Position numbers and translations under genes: made by a program | DNA from: Spirometra erinaceieuropaei | Lineage: Eukaryota > Platyhelminthes > Cestoda > Diphyllobothriidea > Diphyllobothriidae | Assembly (NCBI GenBank): GCA_902702965.1 | Contig: CACRXP010000428.1 | Coordinates: 465,458-529,457, forward strand | Reading direction: 5' to 3' | Length of the DNA stretch: 64,000 bases | Part shown: positions 20,886 through 31,689 of the stretch, piece by piece | Numbering within the stretch: position 1 is the stretch's first letter | Layout of the letters: each line of letters starts with the position of its first letter | The notes under the pieces: generated by a model | What the model saw: only the letters and a program-made list of their open reading frames with translations | Told to the model about the DNA's origin: nothing | The model's database searches: none

Positions 20886-22343
20886 TCAAGCTGCAGCCAC
20901 CCTCTGCAAAATAGGCCAGTCGGCGAATGGGTGGAAATTTGCATTTCATGCAAGCTGACGAAAGTGCACACTGGTGCTTAAGTGCCAAAGGCATTCCGGC
21001 CAGCGTCAAATGAGTAGTCAGTAAGAAGAAATGCATGAAATCCATACGGAATTTGCAAGTTTTTCACGCGGCCTACCAGTAGTTATCTGCAAGCTGTAAG
21101 ATAAAGCTCTCAGGAATCAGGTCACCATTCGAGCTATCGCCTAATGGGTATTTCCCGCGTGCTTCCCACATTGGAAATCGACAAGTTTCTTCAGCAGTCT
21201 ACTGCAGTGAGCTGGTCCGATGGGAGAATTTGGGTTTAAGAGTCTTCTACGTGCTTCCTGGTCGGATCTGATGATGTATCCATGTAAGCGAAAGGGGTAC
21301 CGCGGCTTTAAAAGCAGCAATTAGAGAAAGGCATTTTCGAAACAACCATGTTCATGGTAAATACGCAAGCAGTATGTGGATAGTAGGAGAGTATGCAGAG
21401 GAGGAGACGCCCTCAGTACTCCTTCTCTTCATACGTGTGTATTTAGATCATACTGTGTTTTTGATATTATTGTTACATTTTGCTTTTATTATCAATAAGC
21501 ATTGACTTTTTTGACCGAGTTAGTGTGCGGATAAGTTTGCTTATTTACAGTCGCATGATGTTGCAAACATTCATAATGCGTTTGAAGAAGAAGATGTGAA
21601 ATCTTACACATCAGTGTGAATATCCACCACAGTCTGACGGTTGTCTGAAATGAACGATCAATATATACCGTCAGTTGGCGTAATCCAAAACTGGGACTTT
21701 TGGCATACCTGAGGAGTTTTATATCCCGTGTCGTTATTTGTCTTGTAGAAAAGAGGGTTGCATAGCGTTCCCTCCCATTCTTCCTGTTCTACTTCTTCCA
21801 CTCAGCATCGGCTTGGTTAAAAATGCGTTTACGAACGGTGGCTTACCTGGAGTGACCGCCTAGCGCATGGCGCATTGGGTTCCGGACCACACATAATCTA
21901 AATTTGCACTAAGGTCCAGATTAAGCACGATAGGTTGTAGCATTATCCCATTTAATGACAACCCTCCCAACGACGACGTTTTTGTTTCTATGTAGACTCA
22001 AGTGCGTCTGACTGGTCACGATGGAGAATGCAGTAACTTGGCCTGCCTGTGCCTTCCTTGTGTCTTCTGCATAGCTGTCAACGGTCTGAAGATGGAATCT
22101 GTCATAAGGACTGATGCGGCGCCAATTTCAAAGCTACACGCATATGACAAGTCAGTGGTTGATCTCTATCATGGACATAATGCGAGTCTAAAATCCCATG
22201 CCATGACCTGTAGCAAACCTCGTATTGATCCAGGTCAGTTAGAGCGCGCCCCGTTTGCCAGCAAACTATGTAAAGTGCAACTGTTGAAATCCACCTTTGC
22301 TCATCTTGTGGATATTCTTACTGCCTACCTACGCAGATACTTA

Positions 22344-23337
22344 CAGTAGATGTGCTAACTCATGAAATGTCAACCGAAATTTTGAAATGCGTTCTCGTTT
22401 CGAAAAGATAAATTAAGTAGTGTTGTAAAACTAATCATGTTGCAACATAAATCTATAATGATCCAGTCACCACAGGGTGTCGGCTTTCGAAAGAACGTAT
22501 TTTCGGCTGCATGCAAGATCTATACTCCGCAATAAATGACTACTTATGTTGTATGAAATTTTCTCATTGATTCTCGATGTTCATAAAAATTTACGAATAT
22601 TTCATGGTAGACACGCATAAAAATAATCATTCTTTTACTTTTTCGGTAGAAAATCACGTCTTCTTCCAAATTCATACTCAAAAAAGAGTGTAATTCGGTT
22701 TTAAAAAAGTTTCTAATTGTGAGATTTTTTAATACCGTTAGATGGCCGTTCATTAAACGTCATGTATCTGCATTTACGAATGTGGCTTGTAAAGCTAACA
22801 ATATTGCTCAAATTCACTGCTTAATTCTATTAACCCAATATGGTGTCTTCTTAACATCGTAGAGAAATGCATGGTTTTCCGTGCACGGAAAGTATACAGC
22901 TTGTAATTTTAAAACCCTGAATGCAAGTGTAATAGCAGGTCGGGTTCAAAATTATTCGAGAATTAGAACAGTTTTTTAAAACGGAATTATACTCTTCTTT
23001 TGAGTATGAACTTGGAAGAAAAAGGTAATTGTCTACCGAAAAAGTAAAAGAATGAATATTTTATGCATGTTTTCCATGAAATATAATTGAATTTTCAAGG
23101 GCATCGAAAATCAATGAGAAAATTGCATACTTATTAAGTAGTCATTTTTTGCAGAGTAATGATCTCGCATGCAGCCAAACATAAGTCCTTTCGAAAGCTG
23201 ACACCCTGAGGTGACTGGATCATTATAGATTTATGCTGTATCATGATTAGTTTTACAACACTACTTAATTTATCTTTTCGAAACGAGAACGCATTTCGAA
23301 ATTTTGGTTGACATTTCATGAGTTAGCACATCTACTG
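22344..23337. mobile_element. Long-TIR non-autonomous DNA element, copy 3 (with empty-site evidence)
   Basis: 994 bp; the terminal inverted repeats are about 370-390 bp each and begin CAGTAGATGTGCTAACTCAT. Flanked by TA (22342-22343, 23338-23339). The other arm of the inverted duplication has an uninterrupted version of the site near 12.76-12.80 kb with a single TA, which defines both ends and the target duplication. The central ~230 bp is not inverted. No coding sequence. Confidence 0.85.
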
Positions 23338-24184
23338 TACGTCCATATTGCGATGACTTCTGAGATGGGTCAGCTAGTTCACACGGAAATCCGACTGAGC
23401 GACACATGATCAGAAGCGCATTACACACCCACACGAATGCAATTGACCATTTATACTGTGGGGTGGTCCGGGGAGCAAATGATAGTGAAGGACTCCCTCC
23501 TTCACGAACATAAGGACTGCCAGTGGAAGATTCCTCCAATAACGCATTTAGCGATACGTCAAAGAAAGTCTATGCATCCGATCTTATAACCCTGAGTTAG
23601 TTAATTGTCGGACAGTGTTCCCACCACTCCGGTGTGAGGCCGGCATTTGCATGGACGTGTGCAGCTTGGACTTCCTGGGATCAGTGCGTGATGGCAGCAG
23701 GTAGGCCAGAAACGGGTATTCCATTGCATTTTTTTCATTAAAATGTCCTCAATTACTGAATTCTGGTCGCCGCGTGCGACGGACTCTCTACGCAGGGCAC
23801 TCTCAGCTTCAAGGTGAATCCCTAGCTCTCACTTTCGTCCCGCAATCAGGGTGGGTGGGTGCGTGTCACTTTCATGTGTCGTAACTTACTGTGCTACAGT
23901 TGGTGGGCAGAGGAGGAAATATACTTTTTTTAATTATGCAAACAACTTTCGCTGCTGATTATCTAATTAGTTCATCTTGACGATAGTTTCCCCTAGACGT
24001 CTACAGGTGGTTTGACGTGGGCGAAAAACTATATAGGAATGCCTCGTTCATGTGACATGTTTCTGTTGGAGTAATACCACATTTTAAACGGCGTGACGCC
24101 TCTAGCAAGTACATCCGTCGGACTAGAATTAGTATCGGATAATTAGAAAACCCATCAGGCTTTGTGCTGAAGAAATTTTGACAG

Positions 24185-25690
24185 ACTATGGTCTTCTTTC
24201 CGTTTCCTTGGTTGCCTTCGGCTCCGTTCAACAAATGCTCGCGGCTTGCCGTTGGCTCTGAAGAGTTCTTGGAGGAGCTTCATCTCGTCCAGTTGGGCGG
24301 CTGGCGTGCTGCAATGAGTTTCCACCCGTCAATATAGCCTTCGTACACAGCTTACCTTGTGTTGCATTGGGTAGTTGCTGTTGTAACTGAGCCTTTGCAG
24401 CGTGTTCGTCGGTTTTCTGAAGACCGACGTCGCCAGGTTGCTGTCTGTTTGGCAGCAGACGAGAAGATCCAATAATGAATGTTTGCTATCCACTTCCTCT
24501 TCCGCTATCGGGAATGATTGAGTTTGGAAACTCTTCATAGTAGTTAATTATATCCTGATCGATGATGACGAAGGTATCATCAACGTAGCGTGCCCAAAAC
24601 TTGGATTCATACTCCTCGAACAGTCGCTTCTCGAGTTTTTTCAGATCTGCCTCGTCAATGAGCCCGAAGGTTGGTGGACCCATCGGAGTATCCCTAATTT
24701 GCTCATATGTGGTCCCCTCGAAAGTAAAAAAATATCTTGCAGCAGTGCCCTATGCGTTCTCTGTGACATGGAGCTGTGGGCTAGCCATGGCTCCCGTCGT
24801 AGTTTGACGTAGTAGGTCACTGAACGTCTCGACCGCAAGGTCCTGTGGTATGGACCTGAAGAGTGGGACGACATCAAATGGCACCATCCATTCATTAGGT
24901 TTGATCGTGACCGCCTCTATTTTGTCGAGGAATTGTTCTGCTGAGGATACTGTTGTTTGTGAGCCCGCGGTTAGGAATCTTAGCTTCTGAAGCAGCAAAT
25001 TCGCGAGCCCGTATGTGAGTGTGCCTCGGAGTGAGACGATTGGTCGGAGGGAACATCTGGCTTGTACACCTCTGGAAAACCGTAGAATCATGTCATCGGT
25101 ATTTCTGTGGGCTTTGCCATATACCATATACCATATACCAGTGATTACTTTTTCCTTCTTAAGTCGAGACATAGTTCTGCTAAACGTCGCCATTTCGGAA
25201 GTTAGACTGGCGGCGACGCTGACTTTTTAGGTTTCCCGGTCGTTGAGGAGCTTGAGGTCTTTGTTTCGGTAAGAAACCTTGTTAAGGATAACGGTTGACC
25301 GGCCTTTGTCAGCAGGCATAATACCTATTTCGGTGTCCGCTTTTAACTCCTTTAGGGCCTTTCGTTCATGTCTTAGCAAAAAATGGGTTTTTCGGCGAGA
25401 CATGAGAATTGGGGAGATGTGATGTCTAAGGACGTTTTTTGTTTTGTCTATGGCGCCGGTTTGACGTAGCCCCGGTCCTAAAGAAGCAATGAAAGTGACC
25501 GGGTCTGCGTCAGTTGTGTTAAAACCGGATCCGCGTTGTAGAATTTTTGTTTAAGCCACAGTAAGATTTTTTGACGAGAGGTAGTGTAATAACGTTTGTT
25601 CAGTTTCGTGGGATTGTGCGGTATGCAGGGCCATTAACTTTTCCAACGAGTCTTCATCTCTGTTATCACGTTTGTTTCGTCCCAAACACC
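24185..25690 (-). mobile_element. Decayed PLE copy (RT region), interrupted by a LINE at its 5' side
   Basis: Minus-strand pieces in order: LRPIVSLRGTLTYGLANLLL and VPFDVVPLFRSIPQDLAV (24.83-25.05 kb), LFEEYESKFWARYVDDTFV (24.55-24.63 kb), then LLDLLVCCQTDSNLATSVFRK with LQRLSYNSNYPMQHK (24.35-24.47 kb). Wording such as LFEEY..FWARYVDDTFVIIDQD places it with the second PLE type at 38.2-39.5 kb. Frameshifts separate the pieces and the GIY-YIG part is absent. A small tandem CCATATA expansion sits at 25117-25140. It borders the right arm of the inverted duplication on one side and the zinc-finger LINE on the other. Confidence 0.78.
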
Positions 25691-25710
25691 ACCTGAACAC
25701 CACCTCGGAA

Positions 25711-27370
25711 TAGGAGATGCAACGGAGCATGGACCTGTTCTCCGCCGCCTGCGAGAACTTCGGTCTGGTCATTAACACGCAGAAGACGGTGGTAATGCAC
25801 CAACCGCCACCCAACTCAGCCACAGTCCCCAACGCGTCGCCGCAAATCAGCGTGAATGGGACCCTACTGCAAGTGGTGGAGAACTTCCCGTACCTGGGCA
25901 GCTCTCTCTCCCGCACCACCAAGATCGATGATGAAGTCGCCAACAGGATCTTGAAAGCCAGTCAAGCCTTCGGTCGTCTCCAAAGCACAGTTTGGAATCG
26001 TCACGGTCTTCAACTGAACACGAAGCTCAAGATGTACAAGGCCGTTATCCTGCCGACGCTACTGTACGGAGCAGAGACCTGGACGGTGTACACGAGGCAG
26101 GCACGTCGTCTGAACCACTTCCACCTCAGTTGTCTTCGTCGCATCCTGCGGCTGAACTGGCAGGATCGCATCCCCGACACTGATGTGCTGGAACGAACGG
26201 GAATGCTCAGCATCTACTCCATGTTGAGAAAAATTTAGCTGCGCTGGAGCGGCCACCTGGTGCGCATGGACGACGATCCGCTACCCAAACGACTCTTCTA
26301 CGGAGACGTCGCGACGGGTTCTCGTCGTCAAGGAGGCCCAAATCGTCGATACAAGGATACCCTGAAGTCCTCCCTGAAGCTACTGCAAATCAACCCGACC
26401 AACTGGGAAGAGCTCGCCTGCGATCGTCCGGCATGGAGGAGAACAGTGAAGACAGGCGCTGCTATCCACGAAGCCAACCGCATCGCCGCCGCCAAAGCGA
26501 AACGCGAAGCCCGCAAATCACAACTGCGCCCAGTCAGCAATGCTGTCGCACAACTTCTCCCAACGTGTCCTCGATGTAAGCGGACATTCCGGGCTCGAAT
26601 CGGCCTTGTTGGACATCTTCGGATCAAATGTACTCTCGAACTGCACCAAACTTCATCCCCCAGCCCGCGTCATCCTCGTCCTCTCTGCCGCCGAATAACT
26701 CTGTGAATTCTTCTGCACCACCACTTCCATCCTCCTCCTCCTCCTCCTCCTCCTCCTCCAACACCACCACCATCCCCACCACCATTGCCCCAACGGCGGC
26801 CGCTCAGGCAGCCGTCTCGCACATCTCCGACCGCGACACAACAACCGGCACCACCCCCGCCTCTCCTGACTCCAGCAAAGAGAATCAGGACTACACCTGT
26901 CCTCACTGCGACCGCACCTTCACCTCACACATCGGCCTGGTCGGTCACTTGCGAATCCATCGCACAGAGACCGGCGAACCAGTGCCTGAAGCACCAACCT
27001 ACACCCACCGCACTCGCCTCCACTGCCCTCGCACCTTCACGCATCGCATGGGTCTATTCGGCCACATGCGCATCCACGAGAGCGGAATCGACCACAATTC
27101 CGACACACCAACCACGCCCATCATGCCCAGCACCACCCTCGCACCGTCCATCTGCGCCACCATCAACGCCTCCTCTGTAGCTGATTCTGACACCGCCGAC
27201 TTCACGTGCCCGGTCACTTGCGAATCCATCGCACAGCGACCGGAGAACCAGTGCCTGGAGCACCAACCTACACCCAACCAGCTCGTCTCAACTGTTCACA
27301 CTGTCCTCGCACTTTCAGGCACCGCATGGGCCTATTCGGCCACATGCGCATCCACGACGACCTGCGGTAG
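25711..27370 (+). pseudogene. LINE ORF2 remnant: RT C-terminal part and C2H2 zinc fingers
   Basis: Frame 1 reads [35 protein letters not shown] and [20 protein letters not shown], as in the thumb and C-terminal region of endonuclease/RT-type LINEs. TAG at 26236-26238 interrupts where the other copy has CAG (Gln). The same frame resumes to a C2HC finger [20 protein letters not shown] (26.56-26.63 kb). A one-base deletion near 26635 moves the rest to frame 3: a Ser/Pro/Thr linker, then finger [20 protein letters not shown] (26.90-26.96 kb). A third finger lacks one Cys pair (LHCPRTFTHRMGLFGH), and a fourth is broken by a deletion near 27212. The last (NCSHCPRTFRHRMGLFGH) is out of frame. The spacing is C-x2-C-x12-H-x3-H where intact. 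Clearly inactive. Confidence 0.85.
26734..26760. repeat. (CCT)n microsatellite within the LINE linker
   Basis: A short CCT run encodes poly-Ser in the linker between the first and second zinc fingers; the equivalent tract is in the other LINE copy at 63128-63155. Confidence 0.8.
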
Positions 27371-28450
27371 ACAACCGCCGGTTACACCACACATCCACAC
27401 ACTCCCTACCCTCCTCCACCATCACCAACACACATCAACACTTACCCACCGCATGCACCAACTGCCACCTTCCACGCAAGCGGGAAGTGTGCATCTCGTT
27501 TCAGTTCCCATGCAGCTTCGGCTGTACGGGTGATTTGAGTCCGAGACTATCCCGACACTTCAAGTGTCGAGGATAGGAAGGTTTCTGATTGATGCCCGCT
27601 CTCGGTTCACGCAGTTCGTCGCGTTGTGTGTGTGTGCTGTGTGGAGTGGCGGACTGGTGGGCTGGAAACGGGCTGAAGCAGCACCTTCCACGGCCCTCTC
27701 ACGCCAGTGAGAGACACGCCGTTCAACCCCCGTTGTGTGAAATCCTGGTGTTTGTGTGTGTATGGGGGGGCAGGTCGTGCTGTGGCGCGCGCAGTCACGG
27801 TCAGTCGACCGTGGCACCCACCGCGCCCATCCACCACTCCAGTTTGCCGACCGGCTCGGACGGCGGCTGGAGTGTGGGAATGGGAAGGGAGAGTGAGGTC
27901 GACGACTCAGCGCACTTTTTCCTCACTATAATCAACCTGACGCGCTTGAAGCTATCACGGTGCGCTAAAAGCCGTGGCTTGTAAGGTTGCCAACTGACGG
28001 GGTACCTTGGAACTCCTCCTTAACGGGAGGCGGTCTGAGAGTCAGGATGCAATGGCTCCTTTTTAATGTGGCCTTTATGGCACTCCCATCACAGTGTGGG
28101 ATCCGAGCCAGGCGTTGGCGGCACGCCTAGGTGCGGCTTCGGCCGTGCGAGCCTCCAAATCTCTGTTGTGTTGGTCGAAATCCTGGTTATTTGTTGTGTG
28201 GACCAGGGGGTGTGGTGGAACGCCAAGGTGAGGATCCGTCCGAGCCATCCACCTGCGGCCTCCCTCGTCTCCGGTCTTCTTGACTCTGTCTTGACACCGG
28301 GCTCCAGCGAGGGAGGTGGAGAGAGTGTAGGTAGATGCAGCGCAAGTCTACTGGCACTATAAACCCCTGCGCAAGTCACCGTCCTTGCTCCAACCTGCTG
28401 TGGGGCACACGGTGGACATCATCGAAATCGATGGTCGAACTGTCATATTA

Positions 28451-28579
28451 AGGTGTTCTCCAATGTGGTGGCAGTCGATCCACCACAGCAGCGTGTAACA
28501 AGCATCTTGAAGTTTGCAACATTGCGTGCGTATTTCCTTAGTCGTAGGTGGCAGTCTTGTGTGAGTACCCTTATCATTG
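28451..28579. other. Spacer between LINE 3' end and PLE
   Basis: Unassigned sequence; its last part (ACCCTTATCATTG) resembles sequence just beyond the terminal repeat at 31.37 kb, so it may belong to the PLE terminal region. Confidence 0.35.
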
Positions 28580-28623
28580 TTCAGAAGAAGAAGCGATCTC
28601 TGGAACAATGGCTTTATTCGCCT

Positions 28624-28657
28624 GACGTTTCGGATTCTCTCTTGAATCCATCATCAG
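28624..28657 (-). ncRNA. Hammerhead ribozyme motif (type A) in PLE terminal repeat
   Basis: Minus strand: CTGATGA, a stem-loop with GGATTC/GAATCC (6 bp), then GAAAC and GTC. Helix I can form between TGTCT upstream and AGGCG downstream (5 pairs, two of them G-T). Helix III is minimal, as reported for PLE hammerheads that may act as dimers. All core bases are present. Self-cleavage is inferred, not shown. Confidence 0.8.
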
Positions 28658-28762
28658 AGACAGTTGCAGAAAAGGGTGGCTAGTGTACAGGCAGTCGCAG
28701 TATTTATAGGATGCGGTCGCCATGCTACCGCATACCTACAGCAATTAACCGTGCTCCCTTCA

Positions 28763-31243
28763 TCAAGGATTGTTGCCCGCAGGTGCGCTAATTGCTTGAT
28801 GGCCGGCATGCAAGTTGTTAATTGCTGACATCTCATCACCCGTGTTGGATGCTGGCGAGATGATTGCTCGGCCATCTGGCTCACGTGCTTGCGCGCTCCT
28901 CGAGTGGTCAATTGCTTTGGCCAGTCTATGCCTCAGGACTGAATATGGAGTGGGGATGTCATTGCACTTGTTGATAGACTGAGGTCCCGTGAACCATGAC
29001 TCAAGCAACTCGCGGCTCACGCAATTATCCCCTCTCGCGAGAATTTCGGCCTGATCGAACTTGAATGTGTGGCCGGGTCTCGTCGAATGGGCCGCGACCT
29101 GAGAGTTGGCGTCATTTCGCCGTACAGCTGCCACGTGTTCGGCAATTCGCGTCCGGAGCAGTCTTCCAGTTTCTCCGACGTAGTTGCTTTGTCCGCAACT
29201 GCACCAGATCCGGTAAACGACTCCAGATGTTTCTTGCCGTGGCAGTGGGTCTTTTGGTCTCATCACTTGACGCCTCATGGTGGCCTCCGGTCTGTGCGCA
29301 ACTCCAACCCCAAGTGGTGCAAGAAGGCGGCTAACGGCCTCGGAGACGTTCTTGATGTACGGGATCGCTCGCCAGAATTTGGGGTCGGCGCGATTTTGTC
29401 GCTCGTCTCGTTTGCGCAAGTACTGGTTGACGAAGTTGCGCGGGTAACCGTTTTCTCGGAAAACCCGTCGAAGATATTTGGATTCGGCAACCTTGTCTTC
29501 CGGTTCACTGCAATGCGTTTCAACACGCCGAAATAGCGTTCTTACGCAACTGCGTTTGTGGCAGATTGGGTGGTTACTGTTGAAGTTCAGAATTTGCGTC
29601 GTGTTCGTTGCTTTTCTGAACACTTTGATCTTTAGGCCACCACAATCTTTGCGACAGACGAGGACATCAAGGAATGCCAGCTGGTTATTCTCTTCCTCCT
29701 CCTCCATCGTGAATTGTATGTCCGGGAAGACGCTGTTGAGACGTTCTTTGAGCGTTAGCACCTGATCCCGTTCGTTGACGACGAAGCTATCGTCCACATA
29801 CCGAGCCCAGAATTTCGGTCTGTGGTGTTGGAAGACCAGCGACTCCAACCGCTGTAGCACCGCCTCGGCGATGAATCGCGAAATCGGCGAGCCCATCGGT
29901 GTTCCCTTCACTTGCTCGTAGATTGTTCCGTCAAACGTGAAGTACGTCCTGAGACAGAACTGTAGGAGCTGAAGGACTTGGGCATGTCCGAGAGGATTCT
30001 CCGTTTCATCGTATTTGTTTCGTAGGAGTAGCTGGACGGTCCCGATTGCCAGATCCTGGGGGATAGAAGTAAAGAGGGACGTGACATCAAAAGATACCAT
30101 GACCTCATTGGGCAAGAGACTTACTCCTTTAAACTTCTCCAGGAATTGCGTTGACGAACAGACCGTGGTGTCCGAATCAGCGGTCAGAAATTTGAGGCGC
30201 CGAAACAGCCATCTTGCCAGTCCGTACGTTGGAGTGCCTTTGAGCGAAACAATGGGCCGGAGAGGAGCGCCCTCCTTATGCACCTTTGGGAGACGATAGA
30301 ATCGGGCCAAAGCCGTTTCTTGAGCTCTTGCCATGCGTCGGTCGGTCGCTGTTATTGCACCCGAGTTCTCCAGTGCCAACAGCGTTGCATTAATTTCGCG
30401 TGTCAGCGTTTTTATGGGGTTGGTTTCACATGGGACATAGAACTGGCGATCCTCCAGTAGGTTTTTGGCCTTCTGAAGGTAGTCTGTTCTATCCAGTACG
30501 ACGGTGGAACGCCCCTTGTCCGCGGGCACAATGAAGATGTTCTTGTCGGCCTTGAGTTCTCTTAGTGCATGGCGTTCGACCTTTGTGAGTGTTTCTCGCG
30601 GCTTGTGAGTCATAAGGAGGGACGTAACTTGGTGTCGGATAAGATTCTTCGTCTCCTCCGCCGCTTCCGTCTGATTAATGACCGATTCCACTGCTGCAAT
30701 AATGTTGACAGGTTTGGCGTCAGCTGTGTTCAATGAGGCTTCGTGCCGTAAAACCTGTGCTTGCTCCTTCGTCAGTTCCTTTGACGACAGGTTGTGTACC
30801 AGTGTGCCGCTTCTGGATGACGATGGATCAGGCAGTTTGTGGAATTTGTTCCCCAGTGCTGCATCGCGTGTCGCTCTCTGCTCGCGGGCTCGTTCAGTCA
30901 CTTTCTGTTGAAGCAGATTTGTGCCGTTCTCGCCCATGAACTCGCAGCATCTGGCCTTTTCTTGGTCAATTCTCTGACGGTATTTGCGTAGTCTCGCATG
31001 GCAATCTTGAAGGAGCACGCGGATCATACGTCTTCCGTGCTGAAATACTGCGCGTCTCGCTAGCTCCGTGGTTACCGGAGGTTTGTATGAAACACACTTC
31101 GGCAACACGTTGTTATCGAGACACCTGTGCAGAAACCGGATCTGCGCGTAAGTAGAGGCCTCTCGAAGGGCGAAAGTTTCCCATCGTCGGGCCGATCCTA
31201 TAAATACTGCGACTGCCTGTACACTAGCCACCCTTTTCTGCAA
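28763..31243 (-). CDS. PLE polyprotein: reverse transcriptase and GIY-YIG endonuclease (826 aa)
   Basis: Uninterrupted 826-codon frame. Residues 1-16 come from the inverted terminal repeat, so the natural start may be further in (for example Met73 or Met103). The N-terminal region holds IFIVPADKGRSTVVL (~237-250). RT motifs: RFYRLPKVHK (~314-323), LRPIVSLKGTPTY, SFDVTSLFTSIPQD (~384-397, first catalytic Asp), KGTPMGSPIS (~446-455), FWARYVDDSF (~478-487, catalytic DD) and AFLDVLVCRK (~523-532). The C-terminal GIY-YIG nuclease has GVVYRIWCSC (~674-683), NYVGETGRLLRTR (~687-699) and the candidate catalytic Glu in RELLESW (~744-750). Cys and His residues (CSC, AEH, AAH, GH) fit the metal-binding insert known in PLE nucleases. 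The protein would copy element RNA by target-primed synthesis. Catalytic residues appear intact. Confidence 0.92.
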   Translation of the reverse strand: MQKRVASVQAVAVFIGSARRWETFALREASTYAQIRFLHRCLDNNVLPKCVSYKPPVTTELARRAVFQHGRRMIRVLLQDCHARLRKYRQRIDQEKARCCEFMGENGTNLLQQKVTERAREQRATRDAALGNKFHKLPDPSSSRSGTLVHNLSSKELTKEQAQVLRHEASLNTADAKPVNIIAAVESVINQTEAAEETKNLIRHQVTSLLMTHKPRETLTKVERHALRELKADKNIFIVPADKGRSTVVLDRTDYLQKAKNLLEDRQFYVPCETNPIKTLTREINATLLALENSGAITATDRRMARAQETALARFYRLPKVHKEGAPLRPIVSLKGTPTYGLARWLFRRLKFLTADSDTTVCSSTQFLEKFKGVSLLPNEVMVSFDVTSLFTSIPQDLAIGTVQLLLRNKYDETENPLGHAQVLQLLQFCLRTYFTFDGTIYEQVKGTPMGSPISRFIAEAVLQRLESLVFQHHRPKFWARYVDDSFVVNERDQVLTLKERLNSVFPDIQFTMEEEEENNQLAFLDVLVCRKDCGGLKIKVFRKATNTTQILNFNSNHPICHKRSCVRTLFRRVETHCSEPEDKVAESKYLRRVFRENGYPRNFVNQYLRKRDERQNRADPKFWRAIPYIKNVSEAVSRLLAPLGVGVAHRPEATMRRQVMRPKDPLPRQETSGVVYRIWCSCGQSNYVGETGRLLRTRIAEHVAAVRRNDANSQVAAHSTRPGHTFKFDQAEILARGDNCVSRELLESWFTGPQSINKCNDIPTPYSVLRHRLAKAIDHSRSAQAREPDGRAIISPASNTGDEMSAINNLHAGHQAISAPAGNNP

Positions 31244-31249
31244 CTGTCT

Positions 31250-31283
31250 CTGATGATGGATTCAAGAGAGAATCCGAAACGTC
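31250..31283 (+). ncRNA. Hammerhead ribozyme motif (type A), inverted terminal repeat
   Basis: Same core as the copy at 28624-28657 but on the plus strand: CTGATGA (31250-31256), stem II GGATTC/GAATCC, GAAAC (31276-31280), GTC (31281-31283). Helix I pairs are T-A, C-G, T-G, G-C, T-G. Confidence 0.8.
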
Positions 31284-31384
31284 AGGCGAATAAAGCCATT
31301 GTTCCATCGATCGCTTCTTCTTCTGATCAACTAGTTCCTGGAACTCGCATTTTCGCTTATACCCTTATCATTCCCCGGCTCTGA

Positions 31385-31550
31385 GGGAACATCGTTTGTT
31401 TAGCCAGTTCCGTGTTGACGGGAGGCTTGTGAGTGAGGCACTTTGGCATAAAATGGCTGGCCAAGCATCTGTGAAGAGAACTGAGCTGAGCATAGATCGA
31501 GGCCTGTCGGAGGACAGTTTGCTCCCAACGACAGGCCACACAGGCGCCGT
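31385..31550 (-). mobile_element. PLE N-terminal coding fragment
   Basis: The minus strand reads LRQASIYAQLSSLHRCLASH and PKCLTHKPPVNTELAKQTMF, matching residues ~26-67 of the 826-residue PLE protein (LREASTYAQIRFLHRCL, PKCVSYKPPVTTEL). It ends abruptly beside the adjacent full-length PLE. Its 5' side again abuts a ribozyme-bearing repeat in opposite orientation. Confidence 0.75.
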
Positions 31551-31583
31551 ATAATGAGATCTGCTTGCATGACTTCCCAGTCT

Positions 31584-31620
31584 CTGAAGATGAGTAGATG
31601 AAACGACTACTCGAAACGTT
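31584..31620 (+). ncRNA. Hammerhead ribozyme motif (type B)
   Basis: CTGAAGA (31584-31590), stem II GAGTAG/CTACTC with loop ATGAAACGA, GAAAC (31613-31617), GTT. Helix I: GTCT upstream pairs with AGAT downstream (T-A, C-G, T-A, G-T). The following sequence (CACCTCTCCCGGTGAACGCC) matches the region after the type B core at 39.43 kb. Confidence 0.8.
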
Positions 31621-31689
31621 AGATCTCCAATACACCTCTCCCGGTGAACGCCTCCTTTTTTTGTTGAGAGGTGATTGTTTTTGTTGCAG

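Larger units (their letters stand above)
20475..24165. repeat. Right arm of a large inverted duplication
   Basis: Inverted copy of 12010-15468. It starts inside the SLC10-family exon and runs through intron-1 sequence to about 24165, where a PLE fragment follows. It carries a 994-bp long-TIR insertion (22344-23337) that the left arm lacks. The arms are separated by about 5 kb containing the rest of exon 1, a PLE and a sequence gap. Confidence 0.85.
25700..28450 (+). mobile_element. Zinc-finger non-LTR retrotransposon (LINE), 5'-truncated copy 1
   Basis: Remnant ORF 25711-27370 plus a 1.08-kb 3' UTR ending ..GGTCGAACTGTCATATT at about 28450. It is 5'-truncated just past the RT catalytic region, at a junction with a PLE. 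A second copy on the opposite strand at 61.4-64 kb has the same ORF end (MRIHDDLR-stop) and the same 3' terminus. No clear poly-A tail or target-site duplication was seen. Confidence 0.85.
28580..31326 (-). mobile_element. Penelope-like element with full-length ORF and inverted terminal repeats
   Basis: Minus-strand element: an ORF (31243-28763) followed by a ~132-bp terminal repeat (28712-28580) in the same sense, carrying a hammerhead core. At the 5' side an almost identical ~132-bp repeat (31195-31326) lies in the opposite orientation. The shared sequence runs from ATCCTATAAATACTGCGACT through the ribozyme to GCTTCTTCTTCTGA. Inverted arrangement of terminal repeats is known for Penelope-type elements. 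Very high identity of the two arms and an uninterrupted ORF suggest recent insertion. Confidence 0.88.

Noticed and set aside
26653..27277. Antisense Trp/Gly/Arg-rich frames over the LINE zinc-finger region
   Set aside because: Shadows of the zinc-finger and CCT-repeat coding sequence on the opposite strand.
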